The notes under the pieces: generated by a model
The model's input: the letters and a program-made list of their open reading frames with translations, nothing else
What the model was told of the DNA's origin: nothing
The model's database searches: none
Program-made: the position numbers and the translations under genes
In this document: in pieces, positions 8,104 to 15,690 of the stretch
Position numbering within the stretch: position 1 is the stretch's first letter
Layout: each line of letters begins with the position of its first letter
Origin: Campylobacteraceae bacterium
GTDB taxonomy: Bacteria > Campylobacterota > Campylobacteria > Campylobacterales > Sulfurovaceae
Direction of reading: 5' to 3'
Length of the DNA: 17,210 nt
NCBI GenBank assembly: GCA_027081065.1
Contig: JALWLW010000059.1
Location: 1 to 17,210 of the forward strand

Positions 8104-9741
8104 TTATAAATTTTTTATGTATTGTATGACCTGTTCAAACGTTTGTTCTTTCTTTAGTATTGAGTGTGAATTCTCAATAGATATTTCATCACTAATAATA
8201 GATTTAAAATAGAGATAAGGATAGCCTAATAAATCTCTTTTATCTATATACTTTTTCAATAGAGCTTCATTTGATTTTATGATTATATCATCTTTTAAGT
8301 AGCGTATAACCATTTGTGTTAATTTGGGAGAAGAGAGAGGTTGACGCATAAGATTAAATGAATGAAGTTCTAGGGTCTTAAAGACAAATTTTTTATAATT
8401 GTTATCAACCAAAGAGGAGATACTTAGTAGTAAAGATAATGCAGAAGAGACAGAAGAGGGGATATTTGTGTCGTGAATAGTCTCTCTGACTTTAAAGTTA
8501 CCTGTACTGTAAACCCATCTTCCTTGTTCATAATATTGTTCAATAAGTAAGTTCGAAAATTGTGTAGCCATCATTAAAAATGACTCATCTAAAGAGTGCT
8601 GATATGCCATAATAAGGGTTTCACCCAAAATTGTATAGTCTTCTAAAAAAGCTTGTATACTGGTTTTTTTGCTTGGTTGTTTTGTATGGTAGAGTGACCC
8701 TGATACATAGAGTTCTGACAGTAGGGATTCTAAGGTTTCAAAAGCATTAACTTTGTATTTATCATCTATGTTTGAAGCAGAAAAAAGAGCCTGAACCATT
8801 AATGCATTCCATGAGGTGACAATTGTTTCATTTGTTAAAGAGAAGAGTTTAGTGTTTCTTCTTTCGTTTAACATGAAGTCAAGTGTTTGAAAAGCTACTT
8901 CTTTATACTTTTCATTTTGTGTAATGTTGTAAGCACGTAGATAGAGTTTAATAAGTTGAGCATTGTCATAAGTTGTTTTGACTTCATAGGGTATTTTCCA
9001 TGCTTCATCTTGGGCATACTGATAGAAGCCTCCATGCTCTTTGTCATAAAAGCCACCTGTTATCATTTTGTCAAGGGTTAAGCAAATGCCATTTAAGATG
9101 TTTGTATTGTTCTCTAATTGATAAATATCAAAAAGTAACTCCAGTGTTGAAGCATTGGGAAATTTTGGAGCTTTAGTAAAACCACCAAACTTTTTGTCTA
9201 GTAAAGCATCAGTATGTTGGGTGATAGTATTTACAATATTAAATTGCAATTTAGTTGCTTGAATACTTTTCTCCTCATGATTAACAAAAGAGAGAACCTC
9301 TTGACCTTTTTTAACTAAGGTTTCATAATCTGTAATGTATTTTTTTGAGATAATACGTAAAAGAGCTTCTAAACTTAATTGTTCATTTATATCTTCATGA
9401 GGAATGTATGAAGCAGCATAAAAAGGCTCTAAGTTGGCTGTTAAAAAGAGGCTTAGAGGTGAAGCTATGGCTTGTCGATTCATAAGTGTATAGACTTTTT
9501 GATAGTAGTGTTCTATATCTGGATGTTCATGTTTATGAACTTTAATTGGGATAAAGCGTTCATTTAATAGTTCTATAATGGTCTCATTGTTAAATGAGTT
9601 CTCTTGCATTTTTTTTGACCATTGTGAGCTTAAATCTGTAATAAATAAGAAAATTGACTTATTTTCATTTTTTGCTGCTTCTAGAGTAGATTCATCCCAA
9701 TCGTACCAATGAATCTCTTTATCTTTGAGAATATTAGACAT
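8104..9741 (-). CDS. Degenerate DUF255 (YyaL/SPATA20-type) thioredoxin-fold protein
   Basis: 545 residues, no signal peptide. Residues 9-115 align with the DUF255 thioredoxin-like domain (WYDWDESTLEAAKNENKSIF, then LLNERFIPIKV, then HPDIEHYY, and LSLFLT-x-x-LEPFYAASYIP). The family motif CHWC is replaced by S39-Q-W-S42, so both redox cysteines are gone; the aspartate of the usual KVD-x-EE-x-PD is also changed to histidine. The remainder is an (alpha/alpha)6-barrel-like region: GGF-TKAPKFPNASTLELL near 185-205, TYDNAQLIKLYLRAY near 258, and TSWNALM near 310. The GGFYSAEDADSEG segment and following ~100 residues usual between these blocks are absent, which explains the shorter length (typical ~650-700). 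The function of the family is unsettled, and this copy cannot be a dithiol enzyme. RBS AAGG six bases upstream. First gene of the minus-strand operon. Confidence 0.85.
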   Translation of the reverse strand: MSNILKDKEIHWYDWDESTLEAAKNENKSIFLFITDLSSQWSKKMQENSFNNETIIELLNERFIPIKVHKHEHPDIEHYYQKVYTLMNRQAIASPLSLFLTANLEPFYAASYIPHEDINEQLSLEALLRIISKKYITDYETLVKKGQEVLSFVNHEEKSIQATKLQFNIVNTITQHTDALLDKKFGGFTKAPKFPNASTLELLFDIYQLENNTNILNGICLTLDKMITGGFYDKEHGGFYQYAQDEAWKIPYEVKTTYDNAQLIKLYLRAYNITQNEKYKEVAFQTLDFMLNERRNTKLFSLTNETIVTSWNALMVQALFSASNIDDKYKVNAFETLESLLSELYVSGSLYHTKQPSKKTSIQAFLEDYTILGETLIMAYQHSLDESFLMMATQFSNLLIEQYYEQGRWVYSTGNFKVRETIHDTNIPSSVSSALSLLLSISSLVDNNYKKFVFKTLELHSFNLMRQPLSSPKLTQMVIRYLKDDIIIKSNEALLKKYIDKRDLLGYPYLYFKSIISDEISIENSHSILKKEQTFEQVIQYIKNL

Positions 9742-9780
9742 TATAGACCTTTTTATTTTTTTTCTTAGGCATTTTTTTTA

Positions 9781-9786
9781 ATTATA
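9781..9786 (-). promoter_or_regulatory. Candidate -10 box for the DUF255-lipoprotein-pepA-vanZ operon
   Basis: Read on the minus strand this is a perfect TATAAT, 40 bases before the start at 9741. No -35 match is seen at the usual distance. It is the best candidate promoter for the four-gene minus operon. Confidence 0.45.
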
Positions 9787-9819
9787 AAGAGTGTTATACA
9801 TATTATTTTGTTATAGTAC

Positions 9820-9837
9820 TACACATAATGTACACAT
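9820..9837. repeat. Paired direct repeat TACACAT, possible operator
   Basis: TACACAT occurs at 9820-9826 and again at 9831-9837, 11 bases start to start, i.e. about one helical turn. The pair lies just upstream of the dsbD -10 (9847-9852), in the position of a -35 region, and about 35 bases beyond the divergent minus-strand -10. A dimeric regulator bound here could affect both promoters. No regulator is identified. Confidence 0.3.
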
Positions 9838-9846
9838 GTAATCAAC

Positions 9847-9852
9847 TATAAT
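9847..9852 (+). promoter_or_regulatory. Candidate -10 box for dsbD
   Basis: Perfect TATAAT 50 bases before the dsbD start; a second weaker copy, TATAGT, lies at 9867-9872. No -35 consensus is present. The purine-rich AAGGG and AAGAAG before the ATG would serve as ribosome binding site. Confidence 0.45.
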
Positions 9853-9901
9853 AGTTTAACTGATAGTATAGTTTTTACATTAAAAAAGGGATAAAAGAAG
9901 A

Positions 9902-11674
9902 ATGAAGTTTTTTAAATTAATCTTACTTGTTACCACAATTGCTTATGCTGGGTTTGGTGTTCAGATAAAAAATCCTCCACTATCTGCAGAAGAGGCATTT
10001 AAAGTCACAGCTATTCAAAATGGTGATGTGATTGAAACTAAAATTATTTTGGGAAAACAAATTCATGTTACAGCTGATACGCTTAAGTATAAAATTGTTA
10101 AACCTGATGAGGTTGTACTAAATGTTAAAGTTCCATCGCCTCATGAAGTTGATGGTGATATGGTTTATGAAAAAGAGATATTGGTAAACATACCACTAAA
10201 AGAGATTTATTCTCAAGTTTCGGGAGATTATACTTTAGCCATTGAATTTTCTGGTTGTTCTGATGCTGGTATTTGCTATAACCCTATTTCAGACAAGTTT
10301 GAGTTTAAAGGTGACCCTAATGCAAAGAGTACTTGGGGCAAAGTCATGGAAGCTCTTGATCAAGCGAATCCTATGGCAATAGTTGATATTTTAATTCATG
10401 AAAGTTCATTCTTTGTTGTTTTATTATTTTTGATTATGGGACTGCTTCTTGCATTAACCCCTTGTATTTTCCCTATGATTCCAATTTTATCGTCTATTAT
10501 TGTTTCTCAACAATCAGAAGATGAAGAGCCAAGTGCATTAAAAGGTTTCTTTATCTCTTTAATCTATGTACTTTCAATGGCAGTTACCTATACACTTGTA
10601 GGTGTTATTTCTGGTCTACTTGGAGCTGACATTCAGTCAGCAATGCAGAGTCCTTGGGTACTTACAGCTTTTGCTGTGATGTTTTTTGCTTTAGCCATTT
10701 CACTTTTTGGTTACTATGAAATTCAATTACCCTCAAAATGGCAAAGTAAAATTAATGCTGTCTCAGACAATGCTCAAGGGAATGGGATTATTGGAACAGT
10801 AATTATGGGATTTCTTTCAGCCTTTATTATTGGACCATGTGTTGCTCCACCATTAGCAGGGGCTGTTATTTTTATTTCTCAAACAGGAGATGCTCTTTTA
10901 GGTGGTATTGCACTTTTTGCCATGAGTATGGGTATGGGACTACCACTTCTACTTGTAGGTGCAGGAGCTGGTAAGTTTATGCCAAGACCTGGTGGATGGA
11001 TGACAGTGGTTTCTCAAACTTTTGGTGTTGTAATGTTGGCACTCTCTATTTTCATGCTTGGAAAAGTACTTTCACCTGAGTTTACCATGTTATTGTGGGC
11101 ATTGTTTTTTATGGGAATTGCTTTCTACATGGGTGTATTTGACAATGCATCAGCTAGAGTAGGCATGAAAAAACTTTTTCACTTATTGGCATTTACCTCT
11201 TTAATTTATGGAGTTGTTTTATTTATTGGTTTTTTAACAGGTGCAAAATCAATGTTCCATCCTCTAAATAAGTTTACTTCAGCTAAAGCTACTTCAATAG
11301 TAGTCTCAGGTAAATCTAAAGACATAATAGCAAAAACGGGTTACTCTATAGCTAAACTTCAGGCAGAAGTTGAAGCTTCAGCTAAACCGGTAGTAGTTGA
11401 TTTTAGAAAAAAATCTTGTGCGTCATGTGATGAGTTAGAAGAGTTTACTTTTTCAAACCCAGCTGTACAAGCTGAGCTAAAGCGTTTTACTTTTATTAAA
11501 ATTGATGTAACAGCAAATACCGATGATGAAAAAGCATTAATGGCTAAATATAATGCTTTTGGAACGCCAACCATTTTGTTTTTTGACAAAGATAACAACG
11601 CACTTCCTTCAAAAACCATTGCTGGTTTTGTAAATGCTGAGAAGTTTATTAAACATTTAAAGACTATTAATTGA
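9902..11674 (+). CDS. dsbD: Thiol:disulfide interchange protein DsbD, three-domain form
   Basis: 590 residues. Inner-membrane protein that carries electrons from cytoplasmic thioredoxin to periplasmic acceptors. Signal peptide ~1-16 (ending AYA). The N-terminal periplasmic alpha domain has C119 and C125 in GCSDAGICY, matching the E. coli pair. The membrane domain (~170-445, about eight helices) has its redox pair at C188 (LTPCIFP) and C313 (GPCVAPP). The C-terminal thioredoxin-fold gamma domain (~485-590) has C506-A-S-C509 and the cis-proline motif GTPT. All three cysteine pairs are intact, so it should be functional. Its TGA stop overlaps the TTG start of the next gene (TTGA). A second DsbD-type gene lies convergently downstream at 12551-13828. 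Confidence 0.95.
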   Translation: MKFFKLILLVTTIAYAGFGVQIKNPPLSAEEAFKVTAIQNGDVIETKIILGKQIHVTADTLKYKIVKPDEVVLNVKVPSPHEVDGDMVYEKEILVNIPLKEIYSQVSGDYTLAIEFSGCSDAGICYNPISDKFEFKGDPNAKSTWGKVMEALDQANPMAIVDILIHESSFFVVLLFLIMGLLLALTPCIFPMIPILSSIIVSQQSEDEEPSALKGFFISLIYVLSMAVTYTLVGVISGLLGADIQSAMQSPWVLTAFAVMFFALAISLFGYYEIQLPSKWQSKINAVSDNAQGNGIIGTVIMGFLSAFIIGPCVAPPLAGAVIFISQTGDALLGGIALFAMSMGMGLPLLLVGAGAGKFMPRPGGWMTVVSQTFGVVMLALSIFMLGKVLSPEFTMLLWALFFMGIAFYMGVFDNASARVGMKKLFHLLAFTSLIYGVVLFIGFLTGAKSMFHPLNKFTSAKATSIVVSGKSKDIIAKTGYSIAKLQAEVEASAKPVVVDFRKKSCASCDELEEFTFSNPAVQAELKRFTFIKIDVTANTDDEKALMAKYNAFGTPTILFFDKDNNALPSKTIAGFVNAEKFIKHLKTIN

Positions 11675-12516
11675 ATCAAACCCTTGCCATTGGCGAAATA
11701 AACACCCTTTATGTTGAACGTGATACAGACTTTGGTCTCTATTTACGTGCTGAAAATTTTGATGAAGTTCTTCTTCCTAACATTTATGTGATGGAAGATG
11801 AGATGCCCATTGGTTCAGAAATAGAAGTATTTCTCTATACCGACTCAGAAGACAGACCAGTAGCTACAACCAAGTACCCTTATGCTAAACTTGGAGAATT
11901 TGGTTATTTTACGGTAGTTGACTACCAGCGTTTTGGTGCTTTTGTAAATTGGGGGCTACCCAAAGATCTTTTTGTGCCCCTCTCTCAACAAAAATGTCAC
12001 TTTCATATAGGTTCAAAGTATATTCTACGTGTCTGTTTAGACAAAGAGACAGGACGGCTTTATGGAACACATAAGATAGGTAAATGGCTCTCCAAAGGGA
12101 CTGATTATCTCGAAGTCAATCAAGCTGTGAATATTTTGGTACTTTCAAAAACCCCCCTAGGTTACAAAGTGATTGTTGAAAATAAACATGAAGGAATGCT
12201 TTTTGAAAATGAGATTTTTGAGACATTAAAAGTAGGAGATAGAAAAGTTGCCTATGTCAAAAAAATTCGTAAAGATGGAAAGCTAGATTTGTCTCTACAG
12301 CCTATTGGTAAAAAACAGAATGCTGATACTTTTGAAGCAAAAATTCTTGAAATTCTTAAAGAAAAAGAGGACCTTATTAAAGTTAACTCCAAAAGTGAAG
12401 CTAAAGAGATTATGAAGATTTTTGGTATGAGTAAAAAGAACTTTAAGCGTTCGCTGACTTCTTTGATAGCTTCTAAGAAGATTGAACTTTTTGAGGATGG
12501 GATTAAAGCCCGATAG
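11671..12516 (+). CDS. CvfB-like S1 RNA-binding protein
   Basis: 281 residues, cytoplasmic. The layout matches the CvfB/YitL family (COG2996): S1-like OB folds at about residues 5-62, 68-135 and 145-212, then a winged-helix domain at ~220-281 (ILEILKEKED ... GMSKKNFKRSLTSLI). The N-terminus IGEINTLYVERDTDFGLYL and the DSEDRPVATT motif are typical. The start is TTG at 11671; the conserved region begins within a few residues, and the next in-frame ATG falls too late, inside a conserved fold. It overlaps dsbD by four bases, so translation is probably coupled. CvfB in Staphylococcus binds RNA and affects virulence-gene expression; its role in Campylobacterota is not established. Confidence 0.88.
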   Translation: MNQTLAIGEINTLYVERDTDFGLYLRAENFDEVLLPNIYVMEDEMPIGSEIEVFLYTDSEDRPVATTKYPYAKLGEFGYFTVVDYQRFGAFVNWGLPKDLFVPLSQQKCHFHIGSKYILRVCLDKETGRLYGTHKIGKWLSKGTDYLEVNQAVNILVLSKTPLGYKVIVENKHEGMLFENEIFETLKVGDRKVAYVKKIRKDGKLDLSLQPIGKKQNADTFEAKILEILKEKEDLIKVNSKSEAKEIMKIFGMSKKNFKRSLTSLIASKKIELFEDGIKAR

Positions 12517-12517
12517 A

Positions 12518-12545
12518 GTATTTCTGTTCTTAAAATACCTTTTTT
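12518..12545 (+). terminator. Weak AT-rich hairpin with T-run between convergent genes
   Basis: GTATTT (12518-12523) pairs with AAATAC (12533-12538) around a 9-base loop and is followed by C and six Ts. It lies 2 bases after the S1 gene stop. The stem is short and AT-rich, so termination efficiency is uncertain. Confidence 0.4.
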
Positions 12546-12550
12546 ACATT

Positions 12551-13828
12551 TTACTCACGCATTAAATCTAACGTATCATAAAATTCTTCAGCTCCTTGAT
12601 AGCCATAGAGGGCTTCATCGTCTGTTTGTTCGCCATCAGCATCGAAAAAAATAAAAGCTGGTGTTCCAAAGACTTTGAAATGCTCTTTTACCTCTAGCAT
12701 CTTCTTTTGGGATTTATCAGTCATGTTGAGTTTGACAGCTACATAGTTTTCTAAAAGCATTTTTTTAACTTTTTCATCTTTGTAGGTGGTGGCTTTGAGT
12801 TTTTTACATAGTGAACAATATTCAGTGTAGAAGTAAATCATGAGTGGTTTTTGGGCTTCTATGGCTTTGGCTTGTTGAGATTTTAGCTCAGCCATACTGT
12901 GGATTTCAGTAAAAATATCTTGTTTTTTTATGGGTTTATTGCTAAGTATATTAGTGGGTTGTACATAGCTCATTTGTTCTAAGGGTTTAGAGAGTGACTC
13001 ATTGCCTTTGGCAGCACCCACAAGTAAGATAGTACCCCAAATAAGAAGTACAACCCCCGTAGCTTTTAAAAACTTTTCAAAAGGCTCATTCTCTTTGAGA
13101 TTTTCCATTGCTCCAAAGTAAATTGCTAAAATGATGCTGAAAATACCCCATAAAAATAACTCTGAAATGAGGTTAAGGGTAGAGAAAAGCTGAATTGCTA
13201 CAGCCATGAGTAAGATACCAAAAACATATTTGACTTTGTCCATCCACATACCAGCTTTTGGTAAAAGTTTACCTGCTCCAAATCCAAGAAGAATGAGAGG
13301 AATACCCATACCCATTGCCATGGAAAACATTATTAGTCCACCAAGAAGAGCGTCACCTTTAGCAATAGCAATGCTTAAAAATGAGATGAGTACAGGAGAG
13401 ACACATGCTCCTAAAATAAGAGCAGAAATCATACCCAGTAAAAAGACTGTTGGTAGAGAACCACCTTTCATCCCGTCTGCACTTGTATTAAGTTTTGATT
13501 GAATGAAAGAGGGGAGTTGTACGGTAAAAAGTCCAAACATAGAGAGTGCCATAAAGACAAAGAGCAAACTCATGCCCCCAATGACCCAAATATTTTGAAA
13601 ATAAGATTGTAGTTGCTCTCCTGTAGCTCCTGCTAATGCCCCCATGAGGGTGTAGGTAAGTACTGTTCCTAAGACATAGGAAAATGAGAGCATAACAGCT
13701 TTTTGGGTAGAGAGGTTTTTCCCTTGTCCAATAATAATACCTGAGATAATAGGTACCATAGGTAAAACACAAGGGGTGAATGTTAATAGTAAACCAGCAA
13801 TAAATGAGCCAAAAATAAGTTCTGTCAT
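12551..13828 (-). CDS. DsbD-type protein without N-terminal alpha domain (CcdA-like plus thioredoxin)
   Basis: 425 residues. It starts directly in the membrane domain, with no signal peptide or alpha domain. About eight helices span ~1-275; the membrane redox pair is C20 (FTPCVLP) and C142 (GACVSPV). The C-terminal thioredoxin fold (~305-425) has C338-S-L-C341 and the cis-proline motif GTPA. It probably passes electrons from the cytoplasm to periplasmic partners, like ScsB/CcdA-type reducers, but without a built-in alpha domain it must use a separate acceptor. It is paralogous to dsbD at 9902, convergent with the dsbD-S1 pair (34 bases apart). The start is supported by a strong AAAGGAG at 13834-13840, five bases upstream. 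An alternative annotation is cytochrome c biogenesis protein transmembrane region; a role in cytochrome maturation cannot be excluded. Confidence 0.9.
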   Translation of the reverse strand: MTELIFGSFIAGLLLTFTPCVLPMVPIISGIIIGQGKNLSTQKAVMLSFSYVLGTVLTYTLMGALAGATGEQLQSYFQNIWVIGGMSLLFVFMALSMFGLFTVQLPSFIQSKLNTSADGMKGGSLPTVFLLGMISALILGACVSPVLISFLSIAIAKGDALLGGLIMFSMAMGMGIPLILLGFGAGKLLPKAGMWMDKVKYVFGILLMAVAIQLFSTLNLISELFLWGIFSIILAIYFGAMENLKENEPFEKFLKATGVVLLIWGTILLVGAAKGNESLSKPLEQMSYVQPTNILSNKPIKKQDIFTEIHSMAELKSQQAKAIEAQKPLMIYFYTEYCSLCKKLKATTYKDEKVKKMLLENYVAVKLNMTDKSQKKMLEVKEHFKVFGTPAFIFFDADGEQTDDEALYGYQGAEEFYDTLDLMRE

Positions 13829-13920
13829 TGCATCTCCTTTTACGTTCTAATTAGACAATAGTAGCATCATTTCTGTGTATAGTTTGTTAAATGTAATCAA
13901 ATATATAATAATAATTTAGG

Positions 13921-13926
13921 TATACT
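13921..13926 (+). promoter_or_regulatory. Candidate -10 box for the YidB-family gene
   Basis: TATACT 30 bases before the ATG, downstream of an AT-rich tract; no -35 box is seen. It leaves a short leader carrying AAGGA at 13946-13950. Confidence 0.45.
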
Positions 13927-13956
13927 CACTAAATTAAAAATCAACAAGGACAAACA

Positions 13957-14409
13957 ATGGATTTAACAGATTTATTAAAAATGGGTGCAAGTGCAATTCA
14001 AGGAAATGCTGATGATGCGACAACAGGATTGGATGCAGATGCTATTACTAGTGCTTTAGGTTCTCTACTTGGTGGAGGTACTGATGGTGGAATTGATCTT
14101 AGCTCAATTATCTCTAATATGACCAATGGTGAAGGACTTTCTGAAGTTGTTGGTTCATGGTTAGGTAATGGTGAAAATATGCCAATCTCTATGGATTCAA
14201 TTACTGATTTGTTAGGGGCTGATAAAGTTTCTGAATTTGCTTCATCGTTAGGTCTTTCTGAAGAGTCAGCTAAAGGTGCATTGGCTGATGCCCTTCCTAA
14301 TGTTATTGACAAAGCAACTTCTGGTGAGGGTTCTATTATTGATGATATGTTAGCCCAAGTTGGTGGTGCTGAAGGTGCTATGAATATGATTGGTAAGATG
14401 TTTAAATAA
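13957..14409 (+). CDS. YidB/DUF937 family protein
   Basis: 150 residues, small, acidic and Gly/Ser/Ala-rich, no signal peptide or membrane segment. The DUF937/YidB signature is clear: GLSEVVGSWLGNGENMPIS near residues 68-86, then LLGADKVSEFASSLGLSEE and ALADALPNVIDKATSGEG. The first 50 residues are a low-complexity Asp/Gly-rich lead. The biochemical function is unknown; YidB-like proteins are small and helical. AAGGA six bases before the ATG supports the start. A strong hairpin follows the stop codon, before the next gene. Confidence 0.88.
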   Translation: MDLTDLLKMGASAIQGNADDATTGLDADAITSALGSLLGGGTDGGIDLSSIISNMTNGEGLSEVVGSWLGNGENMPISMDSITDLLGADKVSEFASSLGLSEESAKGALADALPNVIDKATSGEGSIIDDMLAQVGGAEGAMNMIGKMFK

Positions 14410-14415
14410 CCATAC

Positions 14416-14441
14416 ATTCATGGGCTAAAATGCCCATGAGT
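14416..14441 (+). terminator. Strong hairpin between the YidB-family and EEP genes, no T-run
   Basis: Arms 14416-14425 and 14432-14441 pair over 10 positions (one G-T wobble) around the 6-base loop TAAAAT; the core is CATGGGC/GCCCATG. No T-run follows; the next ATG begins 4 bases later. The only SD-like bases for that gene (GAG, 14438-14440) lie in the 3' arm. It may be an attenuating or mRNA-stabilising hairpin rather than a true terminator. Confidence 0.5.
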
Positions 14442-14445
14442 TAAT

Positions 14446-15687
14446 ATGAAAACAATACTATTTTTTCTTTTTTCTTACGCTTCTCTTTATGCCACAACAA
14501 TTAAAATAGCTTCATATAATGTTGAAAATCTTTTTGACATGCAATATAATGGTACAGAATACAAAGAGTACACACCTCAGAAATATAAGTGGATAAGAAA
14601 AAATTTTCAAACAAAACTTTTAAATATAGCAGAAGTTATTTGTGATATTAATGCAGATATTATTGGATTACAAGAGATTGAAAATGAAAATGTTTTAAAA
14701 ATTCTTAAAAAAAGTTTAGTTAAAATAGGGTGCTTTTATAAGTATCATGCCATTACCCATAAGAAAAAGTCAGCCATACAAGTTGCTATGCTCTCCAAAA
14801 TCCCTTTTCAAAGTGTCAAAGAGATTATTGTTCATCGAAAATTAAAATATCGTAATATTTTAGAGGTGAAATTTATGTTAGATGGTAGACCTTTTTATCT
14901 TTTTAATAATCATTGGACATCTAAACGTTCTTCTGAAGCTAAAAGAGTCAAGTCAGCTAAGGCATTGGTGAAAAGATTAAAGAGTTTACCCAAAGAGAGT
15001 GAATATATATTATTGGGAGATTTTAATAATGATTATGATGAGTATCGAAAGATTCGTCCTACAGCGATTAATCATGTTTTAAAAACGGTTAATAAAGACG
15101 AGAAACTCTTTAGAGTAAATGCTTTAGCTTCTACCTCTTTTGCTCACTACAATCTATGGGTAGAGTTAGAGAACTACAAACGTTGGAGTCATAATTTTTA
15201 TGGTAATAAACAAGCTTTAGATGCTATTTTGTTGCCCTCTACACTCTTTGATGGTAAAGGATTAGACTATGTCAATGACTCTTTTGGTGTACTTAAGAGG
15301 CATTATCTTTTTCATAAAAAAGGTTATATTTTTCGTTGGGTTATTAAAAAAGGAAGACATCAAGGCAAAGGTTACTCTGACCATCTACCAATCTATGCAT
15401 TTTTTTCAACCTCAAGGGCTTTTAAAAAAGAGAAAAAAGCTGTTAAAGTTGGTTTAATTGATGAGCTTCATGGCACATTACCTCATCTCCCTTTGTTACT
15501 TAAAAATGTCAAAGTTATGGCTATTGCAAAAAATCAAGTTATTGTTTCTCAAAAAAAATCCAAGAAAAATATTGCTATATATGGAGTAGAGGATTCCATG
15601 AGATTGCAAAAAAGTTATGACATTATAGTTTATGGAAGAAAAAAGTATCACGGTAAGTATGAAGTGATTGATTTTGAGATAGAATAA
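14446..15687 (+). CDS. Secreted endonuclease/exonuclease/phosphatase (EEP) family protein
   Basis: 413 residues. Signal peptide ~1-16 (ending LYA), so it acts in the periplasm or outside. The EEP fold covers ~18-325 with all catalytic positions visible: N25 in SYNVENLF, E77 in GLQEIEN, H156 in NNHWTSKR, D192 and N194 in GDFNND, D259 in ALDAIL, and D312-H313 in YSDHLPI. These bind Mg2+ and perform phosphodiester hydrolysis in family members such as DNase I. The last ~80 residues form a separate basic module rich in strands (VKVMAIAKNQVIVSQ ... YDIIVYGRKKYHG) that could be an OB fold for nucleic acid binding; this is an inference from pattern. DNA or RNA is the likely substrate, but the family also includes lipid and sugar phosphatases. 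No good SD precedes the ATG. hemJ follows after 3 bases. Confidence 0.87.
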   Translation: MKTILFFLFSYASLYATTIKIASYNVENLFDMQYNGTEYKEYTPQKYKWIRKNFQTKLLNIAEVICDINADIIGLQEIENENVLKILKKSLVKIGCFYKYHAITHKKKSAIQVAMLSKIPFQSVKEIIVHRKLKYRNILEVKFMLDGRPFYLFNNHWTSKRSSEAKRVKSAKALVKRLKSLPKESEYILLGDFNNDYDEYRKIRPTAINHVLKTVNKDEKLFRVNALASTSFAHYNLWVELENYKRWSHNFYGNKQALDAILLPSTLFDGKGLDYVNDSFGVLKRHYLFHKKGYIFRWVIKKGRHQGKGYSDHLPIYAFFSTSRAFKKEKKAVKVGLIDELHGTLPHLPLLLKNVKVMAIAKNQVIVSQKKSKKNIAIYGVEDSMRLQKSYDIIVYGRKKYHGKYEVIDFEIE

Positions 15688-15690
15688 AGC

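Noticed and set aside
13841..13920. Promoter for the minus-strand DsbD paralogue.
   Set aside because: Only a weak TATACA (13876-13881 on the minus strand) was found, without support from spacing or extended elements, so no site is listed.
13998..14417. Long 139-codon open frame on the minus strand opposite the YidB-family gene.
   Set aside because: Its composition is Pro/Ser/Ala-rich as expected from an antisense shadow of a Gly/Ala/Ser-rich gene; no RBS and no recognisable motif. The plus-strand gene has a good RBS and DUF937 motifs.
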